From NCBI GenBank assembly GCA_963708795.1, contig CAVPUH010000006.1:558001-622000 (forward strand): a stretch of 64,000 nt of DNA, read 5' to 3'. The stretch is from DAIQRJ01 sp963708795. GTDB taxonomy: Bacteria; Actinomycetota; Actinomycetes; Propionibacteriales; DAIQRJ01. The notes beneath the pieces were generated by a model. It was not told the origin of the DNA and made no database searches. It worked only from the letters and a program-made list of their open reading frames with translations. Shown here piece by piece: positions 23,461 through 31,979 of this stretch. A program made the position numbers and the translations under genes. The stretch's first letter is position 1, and each line of letters starts with the position of its first letter.

Positions 23461-24453
23461 TCAGCCGAACGTCGCCTTCAGCTTCGGCAGCACCTCGGCG
23501 GAGAACTCGCGGAGGAACCGGCCCTGATCCGGGCCCGGCGCATGGAACACCAACTCCGTGAACCCCAGGTCGACGTATCGCCGCACCCGCTCGACGATCT
23601 CGTCCGGGTCGTCTGTGACGATGAACCTCTTCGTGGCGATGCTCGGATCTGCGTCCGCTGCCTTCTCCAGCTCGATCGGGTCGTGCGTGCTCTGCTTCAC
23701 CTCGGCCGGCAGACCCAGGGCCGCCCACCACGAGCAGTCGGCCGCAGCTCGGGCCTTGTCGTGGTCGTAGGACACCTTGATCTCGATCTGCTGAGGGAGC
23801 GGCACGCTCTTGCCGACCGCTGCGGCACCCTCGGCGACACCCGCGAGCACACCCCGGTAGTTCTCGTCGTCCTTGCCCGACGTGGCGATCAGTCCGTCAC
23901 CGATCCGTCCCGTCAACTTGCCCGCGAGTGGTCCGGAAGCGGCGATGTAGATGGGTGGTGGGTTGTCAGGCCGTTCGTAGATCGTCGCCAGCGTCGTCTG
24001 GTAGTACTCGCCCTCGAACGTCACGCGCTCTTCGGTCCAGAGCTGGCGGATGAGCTTCACGGCCTCGGTCAGCCGGGCGCGACGCTCCTTGCCGGACGGC
24101 CACTCGGCGCCCGTGGCCGGGACCTCGTTCATCGCCTCACCCGAGCCCACCCCGAGGATGACCCGGTCGGGCGCGAGCTGCGCCAGGGTCGCGAATCCCT
24201 GGGCGACGACGGACGGGTGGTAACGCAACAGCGGCGTCAGGACCGAGGTGCCCAACGTGACCCGGCTCGTTTTCGCGGCCAGCGCGCCGAGCCAGGTGAA
24301 GACCAGCGGTGCGTGCCCGCCGTGGTGGCGCCACGGCTGGAAGTGGTCCGAGACCGCGACGATGTCGAACCCGAGTTCCTCAGCGGTGACGCCGAACCCG
24401 AGCAACTCGTTGGTGCCGAACTGTTCCGCCGACGCCTTGTAGCCGTACCGCAT
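23461..24453 (-). CDS. fgd: F420-dependent glucose-6-phosphate dehydrogenase
   Basis: Luciferase-like TIM-barrel enzyme that oxidises glucose 6-phosphate and reduces cofactor F420, the main source of F420H2 in mycobacteria. 330 residues (Fgd1 has 336). It begins MRYGYKASAEQFG; His37, Trp41 and Glu106 (SDHFQPWRHHGGHAP; GSGEAMNE) match Fgd1 His40, Trp44 and Glu109 with a constant offset. KRFIVTDDPDEIVERV and TELVFHAPGPDQGRF also agree. Other F420-dependent LLM enzymes look similar, but the N-terminal match is specific. GAAGGA precedes the ATG. No F420 biosynthesis gene is in the window. Confidence 0.85.
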   Translation of the reverse strand: MRYGYKASAEQFGTNELLGFGVTAEELGFDIVAVSDHFQPWRHHGGHAPLVFTWLGALAAKTSRVTLGTSVLTPLLRYHPSVVAQGFATLAQLAPDRVILGVGSGEAMNEVPATGAEWPSGKERRARLTEAVKLIRQLWTEERVTFEGEYYQTTLATIYERPDNPPPIYIAASGPLAGKLTGRIGDGLIATSGKDDENYRGVLAGVAEGAAAVGKSVPLPQQIEIKVSYDHDKARAAADCSWWAALGLPAEVKQSTHDPIELEKAADADPSIATKRFIVTDDPDEIVERVRRYVDLGFTELVFHAPGPDQGRFLREFSAEVLPKLKATFG

Positions 24454-24559
24454 CCAAGAATCCTTCCGGTCTCGCGAAGAGTGCTTCCGAACTCGTGCCC
24501 TTCGAGGCTGCTGCCTCGTCGGACGGACCGATCGTGGCCGCCTGTGGCACCGTAGCCCC

Positions 24560-25159
24560 ATGGACCGATCGCAGGCTCAGCTGCTGCGCGAGGTACTCGA
24601 CGGCACCGGCGTTCTCGAGGAGACCGACGACTTCGCCGCCGCCCTGCGTCGGTCGACTCGTCTGCCGAACGGCCTGCTCGTCGCCGGGCCGGCGCACGAC
24701 GAGCCCTGGCACCTGACGGCGCATCTGGACGACGAGGCGCGCTACTCGGGGGACGCGCGACTCCGACCTACCCTCCTGCGGTGGAACGTTGGCCCCGACG
24801 ATCCGGCGCACCTGGCCCACGGCATGGATCGCCTCGTGGGTGCGCGACGCGGCGAGAGCGTCCTGGTCGTCGCCGAGACCCAGGCCGGCATCGACCTCGC
24901 GCCCCTGCTGGAGCGGCTGGACGACGCGCGCCACCGAGGTGCCGCCGTCTTCGCCTTGCAGGACGACGAGTCCGAGCTCACCGACGTCGCGTCACAGGCG
25001 ATCACCTTGAACCGGTATCCGAGCGGACTGCTGACGTTCGACAACAGCCAGCACCTGCTCTCGCTCGCTGTCGGTCGGGCCGAGATCGCGGACGGCAGTC
25101 CCGGACTGCGGGCCCGGCTCGGACGCCTGCTCGACGCCTGGACCGCCCCAGACCCGTGA
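24560..25159 (+). CDS. Conserved hypothetical protein
   Basis: 199 residues, soluble, acidic, no signal peptide or membrane helix. The middle reads ARRGESVLVVAETQAGIDLA, then a helical stretch and GAAVFALQDDESELTDVASQ. This alternating strand-helix pattern suggests a Rossmann-like alpha/beta fold. I do not recognise the family. It is divergent from fgd (106-nt gap) and converges on a small minus-strand gene (32-nt gap). The ATG at 24560 is the first in frame after the divergent promoter region. Confidence 0.55.
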   Translation: MDRSQAQLLREVLDGTGVLEETDDFAAALRRSTRLPNGLLVAGPAHDEPWHLTAHLDDEARYSGDARLRPTLLRWNVGPDDPAHLAHGMDRLVGARRGESVLVVAETQAGIDLAPLLERLDDARHRGAAVFALQDDESELTDVASQAITLNRYPSGLLTFDNSQHLLSLAVGRAEIADGSPGLRARLGRLLDAWTAPDP

Positions 25160-25191
25160 GGACCCGCACGGTCCGGCGGCCATTTGGCCCG

Positions 25192-25380
25192 TCAGTCTTC
25201 GAGTTCGTCGTTCCAGCGTGGGTCGTTGTCCCAGCTCTCGTTGCGCTTCGCGACCTTGTCGAGCGCCCGCTCGGCCTCAGCGCGCGTGGCGTAGGGGCCG
25301 AGTCGATCCTCGTTGCGGCAGCCTGAATCGGCCGGCTCGACCTGCGAGTGGACCAGGCAGTAGTAGTACTGCTCGTTCAT
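25192..25380 (-). CDS. Small conserved actinobacterial protein
   Basis: 62 residues. The first part reads MNEQYYYCLVHSQVEP; then come DRLGPYATRAEAERAL and a C-terminal helix KVAKRNESWDNDP with a very acidic tail (DELED). The 'LGPY-x-T-x2-EA' pattern is typical of short SPOR-like or methionine/alanine-importer-adjacent hypotheticals in actinobacteria; role unknown. Two cysteines (8 and 21) could bind metal or form a disulfide. Divergent from map. Confidence 0.6.
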   Translation of the reverse strand: MNEQYYYCLVHSQVEPADSGCRNEDRLGPYATRAEAERALDKVAKRNESWDNDPRWNDELED

Positions 25381-25504
25381 TCGGCGCCTCCTGCTGGATC
25401 ACGTGCACGAACAAGCACGACACGGGCCGCTCGACCCCGCGTCGAGGTCCGGTCGGCCCGGCGCCAGCCTACGACCGTCGGCGTCGGCGGCAGGTGGGCC
25501 GCCC

Positions 25505-25510
25505 TACAAT
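25505..25510 (+). promoter_or_regulatory. -10 box TACAAT, leaderless start of map
   Basis: TACAAT is a near-perfect -10. It ends 8 nt before the GTG at 25519, so the mRNA would be leaderless. Confidence 0.55.
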
Positions 25511-25518
25511 CGGTGCCC

Positions 25519-26379
25519 GTGCCACCAGTGACCGCGTATCCGATCTCGCCGCGCCGAAGCGTCCCCGCCGGCATCGAACGACCCGAGTACGTCGACCAGC
25601 GCGGTCCCGCGCCGTTTCGCGGCAGCGAGGTCAAGGACGCCGACATGATCGCCCGCATGCGGGTGTCCTGCCGGCTCGCAGCGCAGGCCCTGGCCGAGGT
25701 CGGCAAGGCGATCGTTCCTGGGGTCACCACGGACGAGCTCGACCGCATCGGCCACGAGTTCCTGTGCGACCACGGCGCCTATCCGTCGACCCTGGGCTAT
25801 CGCGCGTTTCCCAAGTCCCTGTGCACGAGCGTCGACGAGGTGATCTGCCACGGCATCCCGGACGCCCGGGTGCTGTCCGAGGGCGAGATCGTCAACATCG
25901 ACATCACCGGCTACCTCGTGGTGGACGGCATCGGTGTGCACGGCGATACGAACGCGACGTTCCCGGTCGGTGCGATCGACGAGGAGTCGACCCTGCTGAT
26001 CGAACGTGCGCGGGAGGCGACCGCCCGGGGCATCAAGGCCGCGCTCCCCGGTCGCCGCGTATCGGTGATCGGCCGGGTCATCGAGATGTACGCGCGCCGC
26101 TTCGGCTACGACACGGTCCGCGAGTTCACCGGCCACGGCATCGGGACGTCGTTCCACTCCGGGCTCGTGATCCCGCACTACGACGATCCGCGCTTCGACA
26201 CCGTCATCGAGGCCGGGATGACCTTCACCGTCGAGCCGATGATCACCCTCGGGACCGCCACCTGGGACATGTGGCCAGACGGCTGGACCGTGCTGACCAA
26301 GGACCGTCGCCGGACTGCGCAGTTCGAGCACACGATCCTCATCACCCCGACCGGCCCGGAGATCCTGACGCTCCCGTGA
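25519..26379 (+). CDS. map: Type I methionine aminopeptidase
   Basis: Removes the initiator methionine from nascent proteins; uses two divalent metals. 286 residues from the GTG at 25519. The first 40 residues (VPPVTAYPISPRRSVPAGIE) form the N-terminal extension typical of the actinobacterial MetAP1c type. Metal and catalytic residues are visible in VICHGIPD (His), NIDITGYLVVDG (Asp), HGDTNATF (Asp), EFTGHGIGTSFH (His), TFTVEPM (Glu) and AQFEHTILI (Glu). The 3' flank carries a single palindromic repeat and then the RNase P RNA gene in the opposite direction. Confidence 0.95.
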   Translation: MPPVTAYPISPRRSVPAGIERPEYVDQRGPAPFRGSEVKDADMIARMRVSCRLAAQALAEVGKAIVPGVTTDELDRIGHEFLCDHGAYPSTLGYRAFPKSLCTSVDEVICHGIPDARVLSEGEIVNIDITGYLVVDGIGVHGDTNATFPVGAIDEESTLLIERAREATARGIKAALPGRRVSVIGRVIEMYARRFGYDTVREFTGHGIGTSFHSGLVIPHYDDPRFDTVIEAGMTFTVEPMITLGTATWDMWPDGWTVLTKDRRRTAQFEHTILITPTGPEILTLP

Positions 26380-26408
26380 CTCCGGCGCCGCAACTGTGCC
26401 CAGGGCCG

Positions 26409-26462
26409 GAATGGGCGCGTGCGCGCGCGACACGCCGAAGCAGCGGGAGTGTGCGACCACTC
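26409..26462. repeat. Single copy of the nested-palindrome repeat (locus 4)
   Basis: One 54-bp element begins GAATGGGCGCGTGC, has CACGCCG and CAGCGGGAG in the middle and ends GCGACCACTC, matching the consensus of the locus 1 copies with diverged inner arms. It lies between the map stop and the 3' end of the RNase P RNA gene. Confidence 0.8.
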
Positions 26463-26483
26463 GACCGGCGTTCACGCAGCAGG

Positions 26484-26879
26484 GCGAACGAGCCGGCCGG
26501 TAAGCCGGATCCTGTCGTGGACGATCATCCATCTCGGCACACCGTTGCCGGCATGCTCATGCGGCCTACCCGCAAGCTCGGACGGGCCGTCCTCGAGCGC
26601 TTGCGCAGACACCGGGAACCGATGCCCTCTTGGCCTTGCTTCGGGTGGGGTTTACCGAGCCGCACCGGTCACCCGGCACGCTGGTGGTCTCTTACGCCAC
26701 CGTTTCACCCTTACCCGCACCTCGACGGATCGAGGCCGCTGGCGGTCTGTTCTCTGTGGCACTGTCCCGCGGGTCACCCCGGGTGGGCGTTACCCACCAC
26801 CCTGCCCTGTGAAGTCCGGACTTTCCTCGGCGGCTCCGGTCGCCCGGAGCCGACGCGATCGTCTGGCCGACTCGTTCGC
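26484..26879 (-). ncRNA. rnpB: RNase P RNA, type A
   Basis: Catalytic RNA that removes 5' leaders from tRNA precursors, 396 nt on the minus strand. The ends pair as helix P1 over 15 bp (GCGAACGAGTCGGCC at 26879-26865 with GGCCGGCTCGTTCGC at 26498-26484, one G-U). Conserved segments on the minus strand are GAGGAAAGTCCGGACT near the 5' end, ACAGAGAACAGACCGCC and GGTAAGGGTGAAACGGTG in the core, and GACAGGATCCGGCTTAC before the 3' strand of P1. Short reading frames over this interval are spurious. A -10 box lies 6 nt upstream of the 5' end. Confidence 0.96.
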
Positions 26880-26885
26880 GGCGCC

Positions 26886-26891
26886 AGCCTA
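26886..26891 (-). promoter_or_regulatory. -10 box TAGGCT of the RNase P RNA gene
   Basis: On the minus strand TAGGCT is followed by six bases (GGCGCC) and then the first base of P1. This gives an internal estimate of the -10 to transcription start distance in this genome. The promoter overlaps the space after the RNB gene. Confidence 0.6.
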
Positions 26892-26895
26892 GTGC

Positions 26896-28353
26896 CTACG
26901 CGAGCTCGAACCGGACACGTCGCCTCGCCACGTCGGCCTCGACCAACCGCACCTTCGTGTACTCACCGAGCGGCAGGTCACGTCCGCTCACGGGGGCCAT
27001 GACGGCCGGGTCGCTCAGCTGGATCGTGCCGTGATGTACCTCACCGGGCACGGCGGGCTTGCCGTTCTGGTCGAACTCGACGACGACACCCTCGAACAAC
27101 TGGCCGATCGACCCGGCCAGCACCGCGGCCTCGACCGCGTCGACGCACGCGCGGTCGTACCGGCTGGCGAGCCGATCGCAGGTCACCATCGACGCGGCGA
27201 CCGTGGGCAGCGCCGCCCTGGTCTCGGTGGGGACGGCGCGATCGGCACAGATCGCGACGCACACCTCCCCGGCGAAGCGGTCGACGAGCCGGCGGAGCGG
27301 CGCGGTCACGTGGGCGTACTCCGAGGCGAGCGCCGAATGCTCGGGCTGAGCCGGGACGTCGCCGTCGAACGCGGTGTAGCCCGCTCCGCGTAGCACCGAG
27401 GTCGACGCGCTGACGATCGCCGCGTGCTTCGGGTTCGCCGGGTCCAGCGTGTGGATGAAGTCGGGATACGTCATCTCCGCCGGCCACGCGACGTCCATGG
27501 CCTTCGCGACCCGATGCAGCAACCGCAGTGAGTGCGGGTCGGCCGGCGGGAGGGTCCGCAGCACGCCGATCTGCGCGTACATCATCAGCCCGGCCGCACC
27601 CATCCCGGTCATCAGGGAGATCTGGGCGTTCCAACCCTCGACCGGCAGTGGCGCGCGGAACTCGAGAGACAGCCGGTTCCCGTCCGGGGATGCGACGACG
27701 TCCTGCTCGGGCAACGGCAGGTTGACCCCGCCGCGGGCCCGTTCCCGCTTCTCGCGCAGGCGACCGACTTCGGCGAGCAGCTGGAGCGACTCACTCGCAC
27801 GACCGGCGTCGAGGTCGGCCTGAACGTCGGCGTACGTGTACTGGGTGCGACTTCGGACTCGGGCTCGGACGACCTCGGCAGACGTCCCCTCGCCGGCGGC
27901 GTCGACCAGGATCGTCCACAGCAGCGCCGGACGCACCTGGTCGGGAAGCAGACTGGCCGCGCCCTCCGACAGAACGGCCGGGTAGAGCAGCTCGCGATGG
28001 TCGGGCCCGTAGTAGGTGACACCACGGGCGCGCGCGGCGGTGTCGATCGCATCGCCCACGGTGACGAAGGCGGCGACGTCGGCGATCGCGTACGAGACCC
28101 GATAGCCGTCCCCGTCCCGGGCGATGTGCAGGGCCTGGTCGAGGTCGCGGGAGCCGGGCGGGTCGATCGTGACGAACTCGATGTCGGTGCGATCGAGGTC
28201 AGGGAGCCGGGGGTGGGCGGCGGCCGCCTCGGCGGCGTCGAGCACGGGCTGGTCGAAGTCGCCGGGGATGCCGAGCTCTGCCCGGATCGCATCGAAACCG
28301 GCGCGCAGCGAGGTCGCGGACGCGTCGTGGAGCCTCAGTCGTCTCTTCGGCAC
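26896..28353 (-). CDS. RNB-domain exoribonuclease (RNase II/R family)
   Basis: 3'-5' hydrolytic exoribonuclease. 485 residues from the GTG at 28353, chosen because TACCCT lies 6 nt upstream and the sequence VPKRRLRLHDASA looks like a natural start; the frame is open further to 28431. The catalytic RNB domain begins near residue 65: FVTIDPPGSRDLDQALHI (Asp cluster), YRVSYAIADVAAFV, HRELLYPAVLSEGAASLLPD and EYAHVTAPLRRLVDRF. Cold-shock and S1 domains of full RNase R are missing or minimal; the last 60 residues form a small beta domain. This short form is known in actinobacteria. Confidence 0.9.
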   Translation of the reverse strand: MPKRRLRLHDASATSLRAGFDAIRAELGIPGDFDQPVLDAAEAAAAHPRLPDLDRTDIEFVTIDPPGSRDLDQALHIARDGDGYRVSYAIADVAAFVTVGDAIDTAARARGVTYYGPDHRELLYPAVLSEGAASLLPDQVRPALLWTILVDAAGEGTSAEVVRARVRSRTQYTYADVQADLDAGRASESLQLLAEVGRLREKRERARGGVNLPLPEQDVVASPDGNRLSLEFRAPLPVEGWNAQISLMTGMGAAGLMMYAQIGVLRTLPPADPHSLRLLHRVAKAMDVAWPAEMTYPDFIHTLDPANPKHAAIVSASTSVLRGAGYTAFDGDVPAQPEHSALASEYAHVTAPLRRLVDRFAGEVCVAICADRAVPTETRAALPTVAASMVTCDRLASRYDRACVDAVEAAVLAGSIGQLFEGVVVEFDQNGKPAVPGEVHHGTIQLSDPAVMAPVSGRDLPLGEYTKVRLVEADVARRRVRFELA

Positions 28354-28359
28354 GCCGAC

Positions 28360-28365
28360 AGGGTA
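28360..28365 (-). promoter_or_regulatory. -10 box TACCCT, leaderless start of the RNB gene
   Basis: On the minus strand TACCCT ends 6 nt before the GTG at 28353. It supports that start over the upstream open frame. Confidence 0.45.
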
Positions 28366-28381
28366 ACCGGGCCTGACACCT

Positions 28382-28876
28382 TCACCGCTCGGCGCGATCG
28401 GCGCCGGCGCGCTCCGCCTCGCGAGCAGCATGAGCCCGGGCCAGGCTCGGTGGTGGGTCGTCCCGCAACCCGTCGAGAGCCGCGTTGACGAGCGTGTCCG
28501 CCGCCTTGTTCTGCTCGCGCGGGATCCACGTCCACGTCGTCACCCGGCGGGCGAGCGCCGTGGCCGCCACGGCCAGCGGTCGCATGGACGGATGCTTGAT
28601 CCGCCAGCGGCCGGCCATCTGCTCGATGACCAGACGGGAGTCCATCCGCACTTCGACCGAAGCCTCCGGCGCGATCGCCCCGGCCAGCTGTAGGCCGGCG
28701 ATCAGACCGCGGTACTCGGCCACGTTGTTCGACTCGACGCCGATCGTCTGGGCGGCCTCGCCGAGCACGTCACCGGTGACGGCGTCGCGGAGCACGGCCC
28801 CGTATGCGGCTGGTCCGGGGTTGCCCCGGGACCCGCCGTCGGCCTCGATGACCACGCGGGCCGGCTCGCCGGCCAT
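28382..28876 (-). CDS. Ribonuclease HI family protein
   Basis: Cleaves RNA in RNA-DNA hybrids. 164 residues from the ATG at 28876, which overlaps the stop of the upstream gene (ATGA). The catalytic carboxylates are visible in VIEADGGSRGNPG (Asp), NNVAEYRGLIAGL (Glu), EVRMDSRLVIEQM (Asp) and EQNKAADTLVNAAL (Asp). It is the stand-alone form; in mycobacteria the corresponding Rv2228c carries a C-terminal phosphatase (CobC-like) domain that is missing here. The C-terminal 25 residues are a charged Ala/Arg tail. Coupled to the zinc-ribbon protein upstream. Confidence 0.92.
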   Translation of the reverse strand: MAGEPARVVIEADGGSRGNPGPAAYGAVLRDAVTGDVLGEAAQTIGVESNNVAEYRGLIAGLQLAGAIAPEASVEVRMDSRLVIEQMAGRWRIKHPSMRPLAVAATALARRVTTWTWIPREQNKAADTLVNAALDGLRDDPPPSLARAHAAREAERAGADRAER

Positions 28877-29646
28877 CACGTGGCCGGACCGGCGCCTGCC
28901 GTGCCGGCGAGGTCCACCCGGACCAGGATGCGACGGCACTCCTCACAGCGGACCACGGCGTCGGCCGGCAGCACCCGCAGACGCTGCAGCTCCTGGGACG
29001 CCAGATCGACACGGCACCCGCTGCACCGCCCGTCCCGCAACGCGGCGGCGCCGACGCCGTCGAGGTTCGGACTGCTGCGAATGCGTTCGTAGAGGTCGAG
29101 CAGCGCACCGTCGACGCCGGCTGCCGCCTCGTCGCGCCGAGCGCGTTCCTTCACCTCGTCGGCGTCGAGGTCGGCGCCGACGTCGGCGAGGCGCTGGCGA
29201 GCCAGGGTCTCCCGCTCGGCGAGTTCGCGTACCTGCGTCTCGATCTGATCGGCACGGCCCGACGCCTCCTCGAGCTGCTCCATCACCTCGAGTTCGACGT
29301 CTTCGAGGTCGGACTGTCGACGGGCGAGCGACTCGAGCTCGTGACTGAGCCCTTCGAGCTCCTTCGGGCTCGCAGCCCCCGAGTCGAGCCGCTGCTGATC
29401 TCGGGCGCGACGGGTACGGACCTGCTCGACGTCGGCGTCCGCCTTCCGCTGGGCCCGGGCGAGGTCCGACACCTGGGTGCGAGCACGGACCCGCTCGGCG
29501 TTGCGTTCGGCCAGCTCGGCATGGACCGCCGCGACCTCCGCCGTCTCGGGGAGGTGCCGGCGGCGGTGGGCGATGCGATCGAGCGCGGTGTCGACCTCCT
29601 GCAAGTGCAGAAGGGCAAGCTGCGCAGTCAATGGCGCTGTGACCAC
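28876..29646 (-). CDS. Coiled-coil protein with C-terminal zinc ribbon (zf-RING_7/CT398 type)
   Basis: 256 residues. Residues 10-185 are a long heptad-rich antiparallel coiled coil (HLQEVDTALDRIAHRRRHLP at its start). The C-terminal ribbon has CSGCRVDLA and VRCEECRRILV, two C-x2-C pairs. Homologue of Rv2229c, which also precedes the RNase HI gene, and of Chlamydia CT398 that associates with RNA polymerase and sigma-54 there. The role in actinobacteria is not known. The GTG at 29646 is preceded by GGAGG at 4-6 nt. The stop overlaps the RNase HI start. Confidence 0.85.
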   Translation of the reverse strand: MVTAPLTAQLALLHLQEVDTALDRIAHRRRHLPETAEVAAVHAELAERNAERVRARTQVSDLARAQRKADADVEQVRTRRARDQQRLDSGAASPKELEGLSHELESLARRQSDLEDVELEVMEQLEEASGRADQIETQVRELAERETLARQRLADVGADLDADEVKERARRDEAAAGVDGALLDLYERIRSSPNLDGVGAAALRDGRCSGCRVDLASQELQRLRVLPADAVVRCEECRRILVRVDLAGTAGAGPAT

Positions 29647-29763
29647 ACGTCCTCCGTCTGTCGTCCCCGCTCGGAACGCCAGCCTACGACAGCGTCCGGG
29701 CAGCCATCTCCGGTCGTCTCGGGCAGGTGCTGTCGAGACTGGCGTTCGGTGTTCCGGGCGCTG

Positions 29764-30852
29764 TCAGTTCGTGACGTCGGCCAGCCGGACGGGCTGGCCC
29801 GACTGCGCGGACGCGTACATGCCACGGATGACACGCAGCGCGCGGGTCGCGTCGGCGATACCGACCTTCGGGGCACGCCCGGTGGCGACGGCGTCCAGGA
29901 AGTCGAGGTACTGCGCCGCGTGCGCGCTGCCGAGAGCGGTCGGATCACTTGCCGCCCAGCCGGCCACGGCAGCTCCGGCCACGGCCTCGTCGCTCGTCGC
30001 GACCTCGGCATCGGCCGTGTTCCCTGGCCGGCCACCCTCGTGGGCGTCGGCCGCGCTGACGAACCACACCAGATTGTCGTTCTCGAGCGACGCCGTGCCG
30101 CCGTCGCCGTGGACGCTGACGCGCACGCCCGCGCCCGGGTTCGCTGCCGTCGTCGCGTGGATCGTGGCGAGGGCACCGTTGTCGAACTTCACGACGGCGG
30201 TGAGGACGTCCTCGACCTGGATGCGCTCGTGGGCGAGCGTCCCGGTCCAAGCGAACACCTCGACCGGTTCGCCCAGGAACCAGACGAGCAGGTCGACGGT
30301 GTGGACACCCTGGTTCATGACGGCGCCCCCACCGTCGAGCTCCCAGGTTCCGCGCCAATCCCCCGAGTCGTAGTAGGCCTGGCTGCGCCACCACGGCACG
30401 CTTGCGGTACCCGAGGTGATCGTTCCGAGCCGACCGGACTCGACCGCGTTGTGCAAGGCGACGCTGCCGGGGTCGAAGCGGTGCTGGCTGATCACCGTGA
30501 CCGTCTTGCCGGCCTGCTCGGCCGCCTTGCGGATGCGGTCGGCGGCTTCGAGGTCGACATCGATCGGCTTCTCGACCACGACGTGCTTCCCGGCCTCGAG
30601 TGCCTCGACGGCGACATCGGCGTGGTAGCCGCTCGGCGTGCACACCGCCACCGCTTCGATATCGGTCGCGGCGAGCGCGGCAGCCAGCGAGTCGTAGCCG
30701 ATCGACGGGTCGATTCCGTGCTTGCTCGCCAGCTTCTCGCGCTGCGAGGCGACCGGGTCGACGAGGGCGACGACCTCGAGATCGTCGAGGGAATCGGCGA
30801 CGCCTGCGTGGAAGTCGCCGATGATTCCGCAACCCGCAATGGCCAAACGCAT
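29764..30852 (-). CDS. Gfo/Idh/MocA-family NAD(P)-dependent dehydrogenase
   Basis: Oxidises or reduces a sugar or cyclitol. 362 residues. The Rossmann start is MRLAIAGCGIIGDFHAG; the family's catalytic EKP motif reads HVVVEKPIDVDL; the C-terminal alpha/beta domain includes GGGAVMNQGVHTVDLLVWFLG with the conserved Asp and His pair. A perfect GGAGG lies 5 nt before the ATG. It follows the TIM-barrel isomerase gene on the same strand with a 95-nt gap, and both diverge from a LacI regulator. Gfo/Idh enzymes paired with such isomerases often act on inositol or uncommon hexoses; the substrate here is not established. Confidence 0.88.
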   Translation of the reverse strand: MRLAIAGCGIIGDFHAGVADSLDDLEVVALVDPVASQREKLASKHGIDPSIGYDSLAAALAATDIEAVAVCTPSGYHADVAVEALEAGKHVVVEKPIDVDLEAADRIRKAAEQAGKTVTVISQHRFDPGSVALHNAVESGRLGTITSGTASVPWWRSQAYYDSGDWRGTWELDGGGAVMNQGVHTVDLLVWFLGEPVEVFAWTGTLAHERIQVEDVLTAVVKFDNGALATIHATTAANPGAGVRVSVHGDGGTASLENDNLVWFVSAADAHEGGRPGNTADAEVATSDEAVAGAAVAGWAASDPTALGSAHAAQYLDFLDAVATGRAPKVGIADATRALRVIRGMYASAQSGQPVRLADVTN

Positions 30853-30947
30853 GTTTTCCTCCAGTGGATCGGTGGATCGGTGTCGGTGCTCGGTTCGGGT
30901 CGTTCGTCAGACGGGGATCGGGCAGCCAAGCGGTCAGTGGGCGCGGC

Positions 30948-31775
30948 TCAGCCGTAGGGAATGCCCGCGTCGTCGAGTAGGCCGGTGAACGCTCTTGTCG
31001 CGGCTCCGAACAACTCGGGCCCGGAGAACCCGCCGAGCCGGCCGGTCGCCGCGAGGTGCGGCTCCATCGAGAAGAAGCCGTCGAAACCGTCGTCAGCGAG
31101 CGCGGCGATCGTCTCGCGCAGCTCGCCGTCGCCGTCACCGGCCGGGACGACAGTGCCGTCGGCCAGCAGGGCGTCCTTGATCTGCACGTACACGACATGG
31201 GGGCGGAGCAGCGCGTAGCCGTCGCTGAACGGACGGACTCCCACCTGGACGAAGTTGGCCGGATCCCACGCCAGCCGCAGGTTCTCCGCTCCGACGGACT
31301 CGACGATGTCGAGGCACCGCGACGGGATGTCGCCGTAGATGCCCTTCTCGTTCTCATGCAGCAACGTGACGCCGAACGGAGCGGCCTCGGCGGCCAGCGC
31401 ACTCATCCTGCGCAGCACCTCGTCGCGATGCTCGGCCACGTCGCCGCCCTCGGGTGGATAGAACGAGAAGAGCCGCAGATAGGGAGCGTGGAACGAGTCG
31501 GCCACCGCGAGGGCCCGACGGAATCGCGCCAGGTGGGCGTCGAAGTCCTCGTCCACCCGGATCTTGCCGATCGGTGAACCGACGCTGGACATCGAGATGC
31601 CGTGCGTGGCCAGCACGTCGCCGGCGTCGGCCAACTGCTCGTCGGTGAGGTCGCACACGTTCACCCCCCACGCGCTGCGGAACTCGATCTGGGTGATGCC
31701 GAGCTCGGTCAGCACCTCGCACTGGCGCGTGAGATCGGGGTCGATCTCGTCGGCGAACCCCGACAACGTCCACAT
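30948..31775 (-). CDS. Sugar phosphate isomerase/epimerase (xylose isomerase-like TIM barrel)
   Basis: 275 residues from the ATG at 31775 (MWTLSGFADEIDPDL). The AP endonuclease 2 / xylose isomerase-like barrel has metal-ligand signatures TLLHENEKGIYGD (Glu), LRLAWDPANFVQVG (Asp), YVQIKDALL and a late Glu in FFSMEPHLA. Such proteins isomerise or dehydrate sugars and keto-inositols. It is the first gene of a minus-strand pair with the Gfo/Idh/MocA dehydrogenase. The start is 67 nt from a LacI-type operator that lies between it and the divergent regulator. Confidence 0.85.
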   Translation of the reverse strand: MWTLSGFADEIDPDLTRQCEVLTELGITQIEFRSAWGVNVCDLTDEQLADAGDVLATHGISMSSVGSPIGKIRVDEDFDAHLARFRRALAVADSFHAPYLRLFSFYPPEGGDVAEHRDEVLRRMSALAAEAAPFGVTLLHENEKGIYGDIPSRCLDIVESVGAENLRLAWDPANFVQVGVRPFSDGYALLRPHVVYVQIKDALLADGTVVPAGDGDGELRETIAALADDGFDGFFSMEPHLAATGRLGGFSGPELFGAATRAFTGLLDDAGIPYG

Positions 31776-31842
31776 GGCAGGCCTTCCGGTGACGACGACT
31801 GCGGGCTGCTCACGGGCCCCCGAAGGGCTGCCGCATGAGCTT

Positions 31843-31858
31843 TGGCAAGCGGTTGCCA
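31843..31858. promoter_or_regulatory. LacI-family operator
   Basis: TGGCAAGC-GGTTGCCA is a 16-bp palindrome with one mismatch and the central CG that LacI-family regulators recognise. It lies in the divergent region between the isomerase gene (start 31775) and the LacI gene (start 31980), so it probably controls both. A TAGCCT hexamer follows at 31862. Confidence 0.65.
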
Positions 31859-31979
31859 TCTAGCCTAGGGCACGAGACACTCGGAACCCCAAACACTGCG
31901 ACACGGACCAGCCGCTCGATCGGCGGTTGTCCACCCGGCAGCCCATAGCGGCGTCACGACGATGTGAGGAGGAGCCGCG

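Noticed and set aside
20933..26462. Insertion sequence or prophage borders
   Set aside because: The repeats have inverted ends but no transposase, integrase or target duplications are visible.
26418..27002. Short plus-strand reading frames after map
   Set aside because: They lie over the RNase P RNA gene, whose conserved sequence and P1 helix explain the interval.
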